Program-made: the position numbers and the translations under genes | The notes under the pieces: generated by a model | Told to the model about the DNA's origin: nothing | Databases searched by the model: none | What the model saw: the letters and a program-made list of their open reading frames with translations, nothing else | NCBI GenBank assembly: GCA_003148945.1 | Contig: QGGY01000011.1 | Location: 1 to 64,000 of the forward strand | DNA: 64,000 nucleotides | Origin: Murimonas intestini | GTDB lineage: Bacteria > Bacillota > Clostridia > Lachnospirales > Lachnospiraceae | Direction: 5' to 3' | Shown here: one piece after another, positions 8,442-17,165 of the stretch | Layout of the letters: each line of letters starts with the position of its first letter | Position numbering within the stretch: position 1 is the first letter of the stretch

Positions 8442-10904
8442 ATGAGTTGTTCAAAAAAGACTAAACAGATGTTAAAGGTATTAACGATCGAAGAAAAGGC
8501 CGCTCTGCTCAGCGGGAAGACTGTCTGGGAGACAAGGGATATTCCAAGGCTGCAGATACCCTCCGTTACCTGTTCCGATGGCCCAAATGGGATACGCAGG
8601 CAGGTGGGGAAAGGTGATCATCTGGGGCTGAATTCATCCCTGTCAGCCACCTGTTTTCCTACTTCTGCAACAATTGGAAACAGCTGGGATATTAAGCTGG
8701 CAGAACAGATCGGTGCAGCGCTGGGAAGTGAGGCAGCGGCTCTGGGAGTAGATATTCTCCTGGGGCCGGGTCTTAATATTAAGAGAAGCCCGCTGTGCGG
8801 GAGGAATTTTGAGTATTTTTCGGAAGATCCGTATCTTTCCGGTAAACTGGCAGCCGGTTATGTACGGGGTATCCAGAGCCAGGGAGTGGCTGCCTGTCCA
8901 AAACATTTTGCGGTGAACAGCCAGGAAGAGCGCCGGATGTCTATGAATGCGGTGCTGGATGAACGTACCCTCCGGGAGATATACCTCACCGGATTTGAGA
9001 TTGCGGTAAAAGAAGGCGGGGCGCAGACACTGATGACCAGCTATAATGAAGTTAACGGGGTCTATGCAAACGAGAATAAGCACCTGCTCCAGGATATACT
9101 GCGGGACGACTGGGGGTTTGAGGGAATTGTGATCACTGACTGGGGCGGTTCCAATGACCATATAGCGGGAGTGGCTGCCGGTTCCAATCTGGAAATGCCC
9201 ACACCGGGATTTGACTCAGCTATTTCGCTGGTACAGGCATGGCGTGACGGAAAGATTACGGAGAAAGAGATTGACCGCTGCGTGGAAGGACTGCTGGAAG
9301 TGATATTTTCTCTGAAGGATAAAAACAGTCCTGGAACCGCGGAACCGGCTGTCAGCAAAGAAGATGCCCGGGAACATCATAAATTAGCAGAGCGGGCTGC
9401 TGCGGAGAGTATTGTACTTCTTAAAAATGAAGACGGGATATTACCTCTGGATCCAAATGCCAGAACTGTTGTTATAGGTGATTTTGCCAGGAAAGCCAGA
9501 TATCAGGGAGCAGGCTCATCCAACGTAAACAGTATCCGCCAGGAGAATGTGACAGATCTGTTGGAAGAGTACCCGATTCTAATGCTGGGGTATGCTCAGG
9601 GGTACCGGCGTAACAGCCCCAGGGATCCGAAACTGGAAGAGGAGGCTCTGGCCATAGCTTCTCAGGCAGATCAGATCCTGTATTTTTCAGGCCTGGATGA
9701 GATCATTGAGGCGGAGGGTATGGAGCGGAAGCACATGAAACTGCCGGAAAATCAGATCGCATTGTTAAAGAGGCTGGCAGGACTGGGCAAAAAGGTCATT
9801 GCTGTGTTAAATGGAGGTTCATCTATAGAGATGCCCTGGGAAAACTGCTGTGCGGCAATTGTACACGGATATCTGGGAGGCCAGGCGGGGGCCGGAGCTA
9901 TGCTGAAAGTTCTGACTGGTCAGGTGAATCCCTCCGGTAAGCTGAACGAAACATATCCTGTGTCATATGAAGATACGCCTGCATTTAATTACTATCCGGC
10001 AAAATTCAGAGATTCCCAGTACCGGGAGAGCATTTATGTGGGATACCGCTATTATGATACAGCAGACATAAAGGTACAGTATCCATTTGGATATGGGCTG
10101 TCTTATACTTCTTTTGAATATTCAGAGCTTACAGTGACTCAAAACGAGGCGGCATTTATCCTGAAAAATACCGGAGAACGGGACGGGGCAGAGGTCGCGC
10201 AGCTTTATGTGGGCTGCCGGGACGGCAAAGTATTCCGCCCGGTCAGGGAATTAAAAGGATTTACAAAGGTATTTTTGAAAGCAGGAGAAGAGAAGAAGGT
10301 GTCGGTCCCTCTTGATGAAAAGGCATTTCGGTATTGGGATGTAAAAACCGGCCGGTGGGAAGTGGAAGAAGGAGAATACCAGATCATGATTGGGGCCAGC
10401 AGCAGGGATATCCGGCTGACAGCTGCTCTGAGTGTGAAAGGAACTACGGATATTATCCCTTACAGCAGGAGTATGATGGAGTCTTATTATACAGGAAAAA
10501 TCAGAAAAGTACCGGATGCACAATTTGCAGCTCTTATGGGAGGGAAGATTCCGCAGGAAAGAACAACAGAAGAACTGACTGTAAATGATGCTCTCTGTCA
10601 GATGGAAAAGGCCAAAAGTCCGCTGGCCAGACTGATATACCGGATATTGACAAATATCAAGGACAGAAGTGAGGAAAAAGGAAAGCCTGATTTAAATGTC
10701 TTGTTTATATATAATATACCATTTCGGGGAATTGCCAAAATGACTAACGGAATAGTAAGTATGAAGATGGCAGAGGGGATGGTCACTGTAGTAAATGGAC
10801 ACTTCTTTAAAGGAATGGGTCATATTATCAGAGGTTTCTTTGAAAACAGGAAGGCAAACAGACAGTTCGCCAGAAAATTATCTGAAGGAGAAATAAAACA
10901 TTGA
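8442..10904 (+). CDS. GH3 beta-glycosidase, cytoplasmic
   Basis: 820 aa, no signal peptide. Domains are in canonical order: TIM barrel (1-300; CSDGPNGIRR, RSPLCGRNFEYFSED, CPKHFAVNSQEERR), alpha/beta sandwich (about 310-540), fibronectin-III-like domain (about 560-680, after YPFGYGLSYTSFEY), then about 130 extra residues of unknown role containing basic helices. The nucleophile is Asp233 in IVITDWGGSND, and the KHF and RR substrate-pocket motifs are intact. Such enzymes hydrolyse beta-glucosides or related glycosides. It stands 31 bp after the permease and probably works on imported substrate. RBS GGAGTG. Confidence 0.92.
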   Translation: MSCSKKTKQMLKVLTIEEKAALLSGKTVWETRDIPRLQIPSVTCSDGPNGIRRQVGKGDHLGLNSSLSATCFPTSATIGNSWDIKLAEQIGAALGSEAAALGVDILLGPGLNIKRSPLCGRNFEYFSEDPYLSGKLAAGYVRGIQSQGVAACPKHFAVNSQEERRMSMNAVLDERTLREIYLTGFEIAVKEGGAQTLMTSYNEVNGVYANENKHLLQDILRDDWGFEGIVITDWGGSNDHIAGVAAGSNLEMPTPGFDSAISLVQAWRDGKITEKEIDRCVEGLLEVIFSLKDKNSPGTAEPAVSKEDAREHHKLAERAAAESIVLLKNEDGILPLDPNARTVVIGDFARKARYQGAGSSNVNSIRQENVTDLLEEYPILMLGYAQGYRRNSPRDPKLEEEALAIASQADQILYFSGLDEIIEAEGMERKHMKLPENQIALLKRLAGLGKKVIAVLNGGSSIEMPWENCCAAIVHGYLGGQAGAGAMLKVLTGQVNPSGKLNETYPVSYEDTPAFNYYPAKFRDSQYRESIYVGYRYYDTADIKVQYPFGYGLSYTSFEYSELTVTQNEAAFILKNTGERDGAEVAQLYVGCRDGKVFRPVRELKGFTKVFLKAGEEKKVSVPLDEKAFRYWDVKTGRWEVEEGEYQIMIGASSRDIRLTAALSVKGTTDIIPYSRSMMESYYTGKIRKVPDAQFAALMGGKIPQERTTEELTVNDALCQMEKAKSPLARLIYRILTNIKDRSEEKGKPDLNVLFIYNIPFRGIAKMTNGIVSMKMAEGMVTVVNGHFFKGMGHIIRGFFENRKANRQFARKLSEGEIKH

Positions 10905-10920
10905 AAAACGAGGTAACAAT

Positions 10921-11517
10921 ATGGATAAAATAAAATCACTGTGGGCTGACTTTACAAAGAGACATCCGGCACTGTCCCAATTTCTTATTTTTTTTATAGT
11001 AAGCAATGGAGTAACTGTCCTGCAGATGATTTTGATGCCTGTTATGAAAGCCGGATTAGATAAAACAACACTTGTGGATACTGGATTTCAGGTACTGCGC
11101 TGCGGCGCTGTAGGCGGGGAACCTTACTACGTCTTTAACTATGCGGCAGGCGCCATATCAGCGGGGGGAGGAGGCGGACTTGCGTACTTCCTGGCGGTGG
11201 AGATCACCATGGCGGTTGCGCAGGTGATCAACTTCTTCCTTCAGAGAAAGGTGACCTTCAAGTCCAACAGTTCCATTGCAAAAGCTGCCATGTGGTATGT
11301 GCTTGCCTATATTGTCATATCGATCGGAGCTGCGGCGCTGCAGGGATTTTATAAAGATCCTATCTACCAATTCTGCCAGAATTTGCTGGGGTCTGCGGGT
11401 GTGACTGTGGCGGACGTGATCACAATGATCATCAACTGTGCTATTTCATTCTGGGTATTCTTCCCGATTTTTAAGGTGATCTTTAAACAAGAACAAGAAC
11501 CGGAAGCGGCAGTATAA
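10921..11517 (+). CDS. GtrA-like membrane protein
   Basis: 198 aa with about four hydrophobic segments (near residues 18-40, 75-103, 120-142 and 158-185). The motif INFFLQRKVTFKS between segments two and three is typical of the GtrA family, small membrane proteins often linked to surface glycan synthesis or flipping of lipid-linked sugars. It starts 16 bp after the GH3 gene and ends the operon just before a terminator. Its role with the GH3 enzymes and the permease is unclear. Confidence 0.75.
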   Translation: MDKIKSLWADFTKRHPALSQFLIFFIVSNGVTVLQMILMPVMKAGLDKTTLVDTGFQVLRCGAVGGEPYYVFNYAAGAISAGGGGGLAYFLAVEITMAVAQVINFFLQRKVTFKSNSSIAKAAMWYVLAYIVISIGAAALQGFYKDPIYQFCQNLLGSAGVTVADVITMIINCAISFWVFFPIFKVIFKQEQEPEAAV

Positions 11518-11525
11518 GAACCTTT

Positions 11526-11559
11526 AAGAACATTTGAGAAATCAAGTGTTCTTTTTTTG
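11526..11559 (+). terminator. Rho-independent terminator of the GH3/permease operon
   Basis: The 11-bp stem AAGAACATTTG (11526-11536) pairs with CAAGTGTTCTT (11543-11553), with one wobble and a 6-nt loop, followed by a run of T. Confidence 0.9.
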
Positions 11560-11602
11560 CGCTGATTTACAGAGCCGGAACAAAGGCAGGAAATTTACTG
11601 AA

Positions 11603-11647
11603 CTGTGATTGGAATCACAGATTAATGTATTACCTGTGAGATACAAT
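11603..11647 (+). promoter_or_regulatory. CRP-like dyad and -10 of the ribokinase gene
   Basis: CTGTGATTGGAATCACAG (11603-11620) has perfect 8-bp arms and contains TGTGA-N6-TCACA, the classic CRP-type operator. TACAAT (11642-11647) is a plausible -10 with no good -35. With a start near 11654 the dyad centre falls close to -42, the class II activation position. A related dyad with the same geometry precedes the nucleoside hydrolase gene. Confidence 0.65.
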
Positions 11648-11683
11648 AAAAATAAAATAATTTTTATGAAAAGGAGGTATCAG

Positions 11684-12568
11684 ATGAAGGTATTGAATTT
11701 TGGTTCTTTAAATATAGACAATGTCTATTCCGTGGATCATATCGTGCAGGGGGGAGAGACGATCCTCTCTTTTAAAGAAGAAACATTCTGCGGCGGAAAG
11801 GGATTGAATCAGTCAATTGCCCTGGCCAGGGCAGGGATACCAGTATACCATGCGGGGCTGATTGGGGAGGAAGGGCAGTTTCTTCTGGAGACCTGCCTGA
11901 AGTATGGGGTAGATACCACCTATATAAAGAAGCTCCCTGAAAAGGGCGGACACACAGTGATCCAGGTAGATAAAAACGGCCAGAACAGCATTATCCTCTA
12001 TGGAGGCACTAACCAGATGCAGACAAGAGAATATATCGATGAGGTGCTGGAGCATTTTGGTGCAGGTGATTTCCTGATGCTGCAGAATGAGATCAATCTT
12101 TTAGACTATATTATTGACAGGGCATTTGAGAGAGGTATGAAGATCGTATTAAACCCTTCGCCATTTGATGACAAGCTCAAGGTCTGCGACCTGACAAAAA
12201 TATACCTGTTTATGCTGAATGAAATTGAGGGTGAGCAGTTTACCGGATATACAGAGCCTGATAAGATCCTGGACAGCCTTGCAGAAAAATTTCCATCTGC
12301 CAGGTTTGTGCTGACTCTGGGGAGCAGAGGGTCCGTGTATTTTGACGGAAAAGAGAAAACATATCAGAAGATATTCCGGGTACAGGCGGTGGACACAACA
12401 GCTGCCGGGGATACATTCACTGGCTTTTTTATGGCTTCTTTAATAGAGGGGAAAAGTATTGCGGAGGCATTGAAGGCGGCGTCCAAGGCGTCATCTATAG
12501 CTGTATCACGTCCCGGGGCGGCAGGATCTATCCCGTCAGCATCTGAGGTTCTGGAAAGCCTGATGTGA
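11684..12568 (+). CDS. PfkB-family sugar kinase (ribokinase-like)
   Basis: 294 aa cytoplasmic kinase. The N-terminal PfkB signature is CGGKGLNQSIALARAG; the ATP-site signature DTTAAGDTF carries the catalytic Asp243. The start ATG 11684 follows AAAAGGAGG; an upstream in-frame ATG at 11609 lies within the operator and was rejected. It phosphorylates ribose or a close relative, judged by family and by the nucleoside hydrolase and ribose-type importer that follow. The gene stands alone between a terminator and the next regulated promoter. Other PfkB substrates such as deoxyribose or fructose cannot be excluded. Confidence 0.82.
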   Translation: MKVLNFGSLNIDNVYSVDHIVQGGETILSFKEETFCGGKGLNQSIALARAGIPVYHAGLIGEEGQFLLETCLKYGVDTTYIKKLPEKGGHTVIQVDKNGQNSIILYGGTNQMQTREYIDEVLEHFGAGDFLMLQNEINLLDYIIDRAFERGMKIVLNPSPFDDKLKVCDLTKIYLFMLNEIEGEQFTGYTEPDKILDSLAEKFPSARFVLTLGSRGSVYFDGKEKTYQKIFRVQAVDTTAAGDTFTGFFMASLIEGKSIAEALKAASKASSIAVSRPGAAGSIPSASEVLESLM

Positions 12569-12593
12569 AGTAAAAAGGCAAAAATAAAATATA

Positions 12594-12636
12594 GGTGACT
12601 TATATCACAGACAATAAACGGCAAAAGAAGGATAAT
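12594..12636 (+). promoter_or_regulatory. CRP-like dyad and -10 of the nucleoside hydrolase operon
   Basis: GGTGACTTATATCACA (12594-12609) matches TGTGA-N6-TCACA at nine of ten defined positions. GATAAT (12631-12636) is a plausible -10; a start near 12643 would put the dyad centre at about -41.5. Site and -10 are spaced within 1 bp of the arrangement before the ribokinase gene. Confidence 0.55.
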
Positions 12637-12728
12637 GACAGTACTTAATGAGTATGCGGGAAGTGATTTACAGTTAATTTGCTGCAGCACAACAAGAGAT
12701 ACACTTAAAAATGAAAGGAGAAAGATTC

Positions 12729-13868
12729 ATGAAGAAAAAAGTTTTGTCACTAGTATTAACGGCAGGAATGGTAGGAAGTCTTTTCGCACCTACGACAGCG
12801 TTAGCAGCATTGGAGGATTATGAGATTGTAACTTCGGCAGAGAGCAACAAAGTAATATTAGACTGTGATATGGGGTATCTCGGGGATGACGCGTACTGCA
12901 TGTTCATTCTGGCACAGGCTGATGCAGCAGGCTGGATCGATTTTCTGGGTGTGACTTCTGTAGGCGGAAATGAGATCTGTGCTACAGGTACGAACGCAAT
13001 ATTAAATCAGCTGGATGCAATTGAAAGAACGGATATACCGGTTTATATCGGCACAGACATACCTGTTATGGGATTCCGCGATCTGCCGTCAGACCAGCCG
13101 GTGACCGGAGGATTCCAGTGGACAGGCGGATACCGTGAGCTTGAGCAGTATGTGGAGCCGCAGAATTATCATGAGCTTGGAGACCTTCTGGATGAATCCT
13201 GGGGATATTCAAAGTCAGAAGCACAGACAGATATGAATGCAGCAGAGTTTATGATCAAATCAGTAAAAGAGAATCCAGGGGAAGTTACTATCTTCGCTAT
13301 CGGTTCCTGTACAAATGTTGCTCTTGCCTGCATGATGGATCCTACATTTGCTGAAAATACAGCAGGTATCATCTACATGGGCGGCGCCATCGACGTTCCT
13401 GGAAATGCAAATGCATGCGGTGAATTTAACTGGTTCTATGATCCGGAGTCAGTACAGATCTGTCTGAATAATGATTTCCCGTATCAGATCGTTGTTCCTC
13501 ACGACATTGCATCTAAAGTGCCTCTTGAAAAAGACGTATTTGATATGATGAAAGACAAGAACAATACAAAGATCACACAGCTGTTCATGGACCGCGTATA
13601 TCCGGATTATGAAGAGAACCCCACTCAGTCCCATTATTGTTGGGATGCTATCACAGCTGGTATCTTCCTCTGCCCGGACCTGATCACAGAGACAGAGACA
13701 AGGGATCTTGCAATTGACTGCAACAGCACCGCTTACAGCTATGCAAATGCTGTGACATGGGAAAGCGGAAACGGGCCTTACAAGTCAAAGAACGTTCAGA
13801 TCGTATTTAATATTGACAGAGATGCATTCTGGACATTTGTAACTGACCTTTACGGTACACAGTTCTAA
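12729..13868 (+). CDS. Secreted nucleoside hydrolase-like protein
   Basis: 379 aa with a signal peptide (VLSLVLTAGMVGSLFAPTTALA). The mature protein starts with the Asp cluster ILDCDMGYLGDDAYC, the calcium and ribose site of inosine/uridine-preferring nucleoside hydrolases; family members usually read DxDxGxDDA, so this one has a two-residue insertion. FAIGSCTNVALAC and CWDAITAGIF (the later metal-ligand Asp) also fit. It should release free base and ribose from nucleosides outside the cell. The start ATG 12729 follows AAAGGAG. The ribose-type importer is encoded next, matching the expected product. No cell-wall anchor is visible. Confidence 0.8.
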   Translation: MKKKVLSLVLTAGMVGSLFAPTTALAALEDYEIVTSAESNKVILDCDMGYLGDDAYCMFILAQADAAGWIDFLGVTSVGGNEICATGTNAILNQLDAIERTDIPVYIGTDIPVMGFRDLPSDQPVTGGFQWTGGYRELEQYVEPQNYHELGDLLDESWGYSKSEAQTDMNAAEFMIKSVKENPGEVTIFAIGSCTNVALACMMDPTFAENTAGIIYMGGAIDVPGNANACGEFNWFYDPESVQICLNNDFPYQIVVPHDIASKVPLEKDVFDMMKDKNNTKITQLFMDRVYPDYEENPTQSHYCWDAITAGIFLCPDLITETETRDLAIDCNSTAYSYANAVTWESGNGPYKSKNVQIVFNIDRDAFWTFVTDLYGTQF

Positions 13869-13891
13869 CAGATACAGGAAGGATGTGCAGC

Positions 13892-14476
13892 ATGAAGAAA
13901 AAATTAATCGCCATACTTGCACTTGCGGTCATGGTAATGGGTACAAGCGTCACGGCCGCAGCAGCAGAAACTAAAACAGCAGAAGAGTCGGCAGCAGAAG
14001 AAGTGACGGAAGCAGCAGAAGAGACAGAAGAACGTGACTACAATCCTGAAGAAGGAAAAGGATGGCTTACAGCCGAAATCAATGAGGAGCCTGTTGAATT
14101 TGAGTATGCCGGCCAGACAAAGGGTATTACAGGGACAACATATACCTTTAAGTCAGAAGATTTTACTATGACAGTTATCTTTAACAAATCACTGGAAGTA
14201 GATAAGGAAATGGATAAAAATGCCATCACCCAGATTGAAGTAGTGAGCTCTGACAAAGCTTCTGTAGGATATTATTTTACAAAGAAATCCTCAGGGAAGG
14301 ATGTTGAGAGTACAGTGACCCTTAAAGAGAAAACAGATGACGGACTGCTCCAGGGTGAATTTACAGTCACTGTTCCTACCGCAGAGAGATATGTGGGGGA
14401 CAATAAACCGGGCATACTTCCGGAACTTAAGTTTACAAAAGGTGAATTCTGTTTCCATGTAAGTGATAAGAAATAA
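13892..14476 (+). CDS. Small secreted protein of unknown function
   Basis: 194 aa. A signal peptide (LIAILALAVMVMGTSVTAAAA) is followed by about 30 residues rich in Glu/Ala/Thr and then a compact beta-rich domain (about 55-190, for example TYTFKSEDFTMTVIFNKS). I recognise no family. ATG 13892 lies 9 bp from AGGAAGG and gives the typical MKKK opening; ATG 13883 touches the RBS. It sits between the nucleoside hydrolase and the sugar-binding protein in the same operon and may assist the hydrolase or substrate capture. Confidence 0.75.
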   Translation: MKKKLIAILALAVMVMGTSVTAAAAETKTAEESAAEEVTEAAEETEERDYNPEEGKGWLTAEINEEPVEFEYAGQTKGITGTTYTFKSEDFTMTVIFNKSLEVDKEMDKNAITQIEVVSSDKASVGYYFTKKSSGKDVESTVTLKEKTDDGLLQGEFTVTVPTAERYVGDNKPGILPELKFTKGEFCFHVSDKK

Positions 14477-14508
14477 ATTTATATAATTAAAATCAGGAGG
14501 ACATGTAT

Positions 14509-15585
14509 ATGAAAAAAATGTTAGCAGTTACAACAGCACTGGCGCTCACAGCGTCTATGGGAATGACAGCGTTTGCGGCAGAGGCAGAGCTTCCAAGCGC
14601 AGATGTGGCAGAAGAGGGATATGACTTTTATAAGGATGCGGTTTCTTACAATGACCTGCGCGAAGATCTTGGCAAGGTGCCGAAACTGGATAAGGAGATC
14701 ACAATAGGTTTTGCTACAAAGACATTTGAGAATGAGTTCTGGCGCATGGAAAAAGACGGAGCAGAAGCAGCAGGGAAGGCATTCCAGGATGCAGGCTATA
14801 AACTGACGATGGATGTGCGCGGCGCTCAGACAGAGACAGACGAAGAAGGACAGCTGACGCTTCTCATGGATATGGTCAACAAAAAATATGATGCGATCCT
14901 TGTATCTGGAATCTCAGAAGCAAACCTTGTTCCAGGTATGGAGGCTGCTATCGAGGCGGGCATCGATCTGACAACAGTTATGGATGCATTTACGCCGTAT
15001 GCTACAACAACTGTAGGCGCATGGCATTATCAGGCAGGAGTACAGGGTGCTGAGTGGATCTACAACAAGATCGGCAAAGAAGGAAAAGTTGCATGTATCA
15101 CAGGCCTTTCACAGGCAACGGCTGCACAGGCACGTACTAAAGGATTCAACGACTTCTTTGAAGACAAAGATAAAATCGAAGTAGTGGCAGTTCAGAATGG
15201 TGACTGGGACCGTCAGAAGGCTTATGACATTACAGAAACACTCCTGCAGCAGTACCCGGATCTGGCAGGTATCTACTGCAACAATGATACAATGGCAATG
15301 GGCGCTCTGGAAGCAGTAGTAGCTTCTGACAGCGAGTGCGTGATCGTAGGAACAGATGGAACAAGCGAAGCAACAGAGTCCATCAAAGCCGGTGAGCTGG
15401 ATGCAACTGTAGACTTCTTCCCGAACAAGATGGCAGAGATCGCTGTTGAGATGCAGATCCGTAAACTGGCAGGCGAAGAATTACCTAAGGTTATCTATGC
15501 TCCGCAGAGTATCCGTGACAAAGATAATGTAGATAAGTCCTTTGAAGAAATCTTTGGCTATGACTACAGCCCGGAATTCGAATAA
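14509..15585 (+). CDS. Ribose/galactose-type sugar-binding protein of an ABC importer
   Basis: 358 aa of the periplasmic-binding-protein type I fold (RbsB-like). A signal peptide ends in MTAFAA and has no lipobox Cys, which is odd for a Gram-positive binding protein. The first beta strand reads ITIGFATKTFENEFW and a hinge-region motif is AGIYCNNDTMAMGALEAV. ATG 14509 was chosen over ATG 14503, which is only 2 bp from AGGAGG. With the ATPase and permease that follow it forms an importer, most likely for ribose released by the secreted hydrolase; substrate is inferred from context. Confidence 0.85.
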   Translation: MKKMLAVTTALALTASMGMTAFAAEAELPSADVAEEGYDFYKDAVSYNDLREDLGKVPKLDKEITIGFATKTFENEFWRMEKDGAEAAGKAFQDAGYKLTMDVRGAQTETDEEGQLTLLMDMVNKKYDAILVSGISEANLVPGMEAAIEAGIDLTTVMDAFTPYATTTVGAWHYQAGVQGAEWIYNKIGKEGKVACITGLSQATAAQARTKGFNDFFEDKDKIEVVAVQNGDWDRQKAYDITETLLQQYPDLAGIYCNNDTMAMGALEAVVASDSECVIVGTDGTSEATESIKAGELDATVDFFPNKMAEIAVEMQIRKLAGEELPKVIYAPQSIRDKDNVDKSFEEIFGYDYSPEFE

Positions 15586-15600
15586 TTATTAATGGATAGC

Positions 15601-15634
15601 GGGGGCGGTAATATGTCCGCCCCCATTTTATTAA
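15601..15634 (+). terminator. Intercistronic terminator-like hairpin
   Basis: GGGGGCGG (15601-15608) pairs with CCGCCCCC (15617-15624) and is followed by ATTTTATT. Placed between the binding-protein gene and the ATPase gene, it probably causes partial termination or protects the 3' end, so that the binding protein is made in excess. Confidence 0.75.
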
Positions 15635-15668
15635 GTTTGTTTTCTGAACTTCAAACGGAGGTGTATAA

Positions 15669-17165
15669 ATGGATAAATACATCGAATTTGAGCATATAGT
15701 GAAGACCTTTCCGGGTCAGAAAGCTCTGGACGATGTCAGCTTTTCGATCCGAAAGGGAGAGATTCATGCGATCATTGGAGAAAATGGAGCGGGAAAGAGT
15801 ACGCTCCTGAATATACTGCATGGAGTGTTTCCGGCAACATCCGGTGAGATCCGGATCGGTGGAAAGGCAGCAAAATTTTCAAGCATAGCAGATGCGATTG
15901 ATTTCGGCATTGCAAAGGTCCATCAGGAGATCGTAAGTATCCCGGATATGACAGTAGCCGAAAATCTCTTTATGGGAAAAGAACCCGGGCGTTTTGGGAT
16001 TGTCAATAAACAAAAGATGAATGAAGATACAGCAGAGCTTTTAAAACGGCTGAATTGTGATATCAGGCCAAAAGACAGGATGGGTGATCTCTCAGCCGGC
16101 CAAAAGCAGATGATTTCTATTGCAAAGGCCCTGGAGGTAAATGCCAGCGTTATCTCTTTTGATGAGCCGACCTCGTCACTCAGTGACAAAGAGGTGGAGA
16201 CTCTCTTTAAGATCATTAATGATTTGAAGAGTAAAGGAATCACGATTTTATATATCAGCCACAAGATGAATGAAATTTTCCGCATGTGCGACCGTGCAAC
16301 TGTGCTGCGTGACGGGAAATTTATCAGAACGATCGAGATGGATAAGACAACACGTGACGAAGTGATCCAGGCAATGGTGGGGCGTGATATCTCTCTGTTT
16401 GCAAAACGTACAATGCCATGCCAGAAGAAAGGGGATGTTCCGGTCCTTAAGGTGGAAGATATAACTGGAGAGGCATTCAGCAATATCAGCTTTGAACTGT
16501 ATCCCGGTGAGATACTTGGATTTTTTGGCCTTGTAGGGGCAGGGCGGACTGAGGTCATGCGTGCCGTCTTTGGCGCAGATCCCTACAGCAGCGGGAAGGT
16601 GATCTTAAACGGAAAAGAGATCCACTGTAAATCTCCCCACGATGCTATTGAGCAGGGAATCGCATTGATCTCTGAAAACCGCAAGGAAGAAGGAATCATG
16701 CCAAATTTTGATAATATGGATAATATAGCTTTGGCAAGCCTTAAAAAATATATGTCGGGAATCGTTATAAATGAGGGTAAAAAGAATAAGAATGCAAAAG
16801 AAAAAGGAGCCCTTGTGGGACTAAAGCCAAATGATCCTTCTTTTATGACAGTGAGCCTGTCAGGCGGAAACGCCCAGAAGGTAATTCTGGCCAGATGGAT
16901 GTCCACAGATGCCTATGTAATGATCTTTGATGAGCCTACTAAAGGGATAGATATAGGAGCTAAGGCGGATATTTATCTTCTGATGGAGAAAATGGCAGCT
17001 GAAGGCATTGCGATCATCATGGTTTCATCTGAACTTACAGAAGTTATGGGGATGAGCGACCGTATCCTGGTAATGTGTGATGGCGCGATTACCGGCGAGC
17101 TTTCAAAAAATGAATTTTCTGAGGAGAGTATCCTGAGTTATACAGTGGAGGAGGATGTGTCATGA
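15669..17165 (+). CDS. Sugar ABC importer ATPase (RbsA/MglA type)
   Basis: 498 aa with two ABC domains in tandem, the usual form of the ribose/galactose importers. The first has Walker A GENGAGKST (Lys43), signature LSAGQKQMISIAKAL and Walker B SFDEPTSSL; the second has the degenerate FFGLVGAGRTEVM, signature LSGGNAQKVILARWM and Walker B IFDEPTKGID. It couples ATP hydrolysis to sugar uptake at the inner face of the membrane. RBS ACGGAGGTG. Its stop overlaps the permease start by 4 bases. Confidence 0.93.
   Translation: MDKYIEFEHIVKTFPGQKALDDVSFSIRKGEIHAIIGENGAGKSTLLNILHGVFPATSGEIRIGGKAAKFSSIADAIDFGIAKVHQEIVSIPDMTVAENLFMGKEPGRFGIVNKQKMNEDTAELLKRLNCDIRPKDRMGDLSAGQKQMISIAKALEVNASVISFDEPTSSLSDKEVETLFKIINDLKSKGITILYISHKMNEIFRMCDRATVLRDGKFIRTIEMDKTTRDEVIQAMVGRDISLFAKRTMPCQKKGDVPVLKVEDITGEAFSNISFELYPGEILGFFGLVGAGRTEVMRAVFGADPYSSGKVILNGKEIHCKSPHDAIEQGIALISENRKEEGIMPNFDNMDNIALASLKKYMSGIVINEGKKNKNAKEKGALVGLKPNDPSFMTVSLSGGNAQKVILARWMSTDAYVMIFDEPTKGIDIGAKADIYLLMEKMAAEGIAIIMVSSELTEVMGMSDRILVMCDGAITGELSKNEFSEESILSYTVEEDVS

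Noticed and set aside
12638..12680. ACAGT-type half sites as LytTR repeats before the nucleoside hydrolase
   Set aside because: They are about 32 bp apart and poorly alike, unlike the 20-bp pair at 2470.
15923..16558. 211-codon minus-strand frame opposite the ABC ATPase
   Set aside because: Shadow of a gene with intact ABC motifs; no promoter or RBS.
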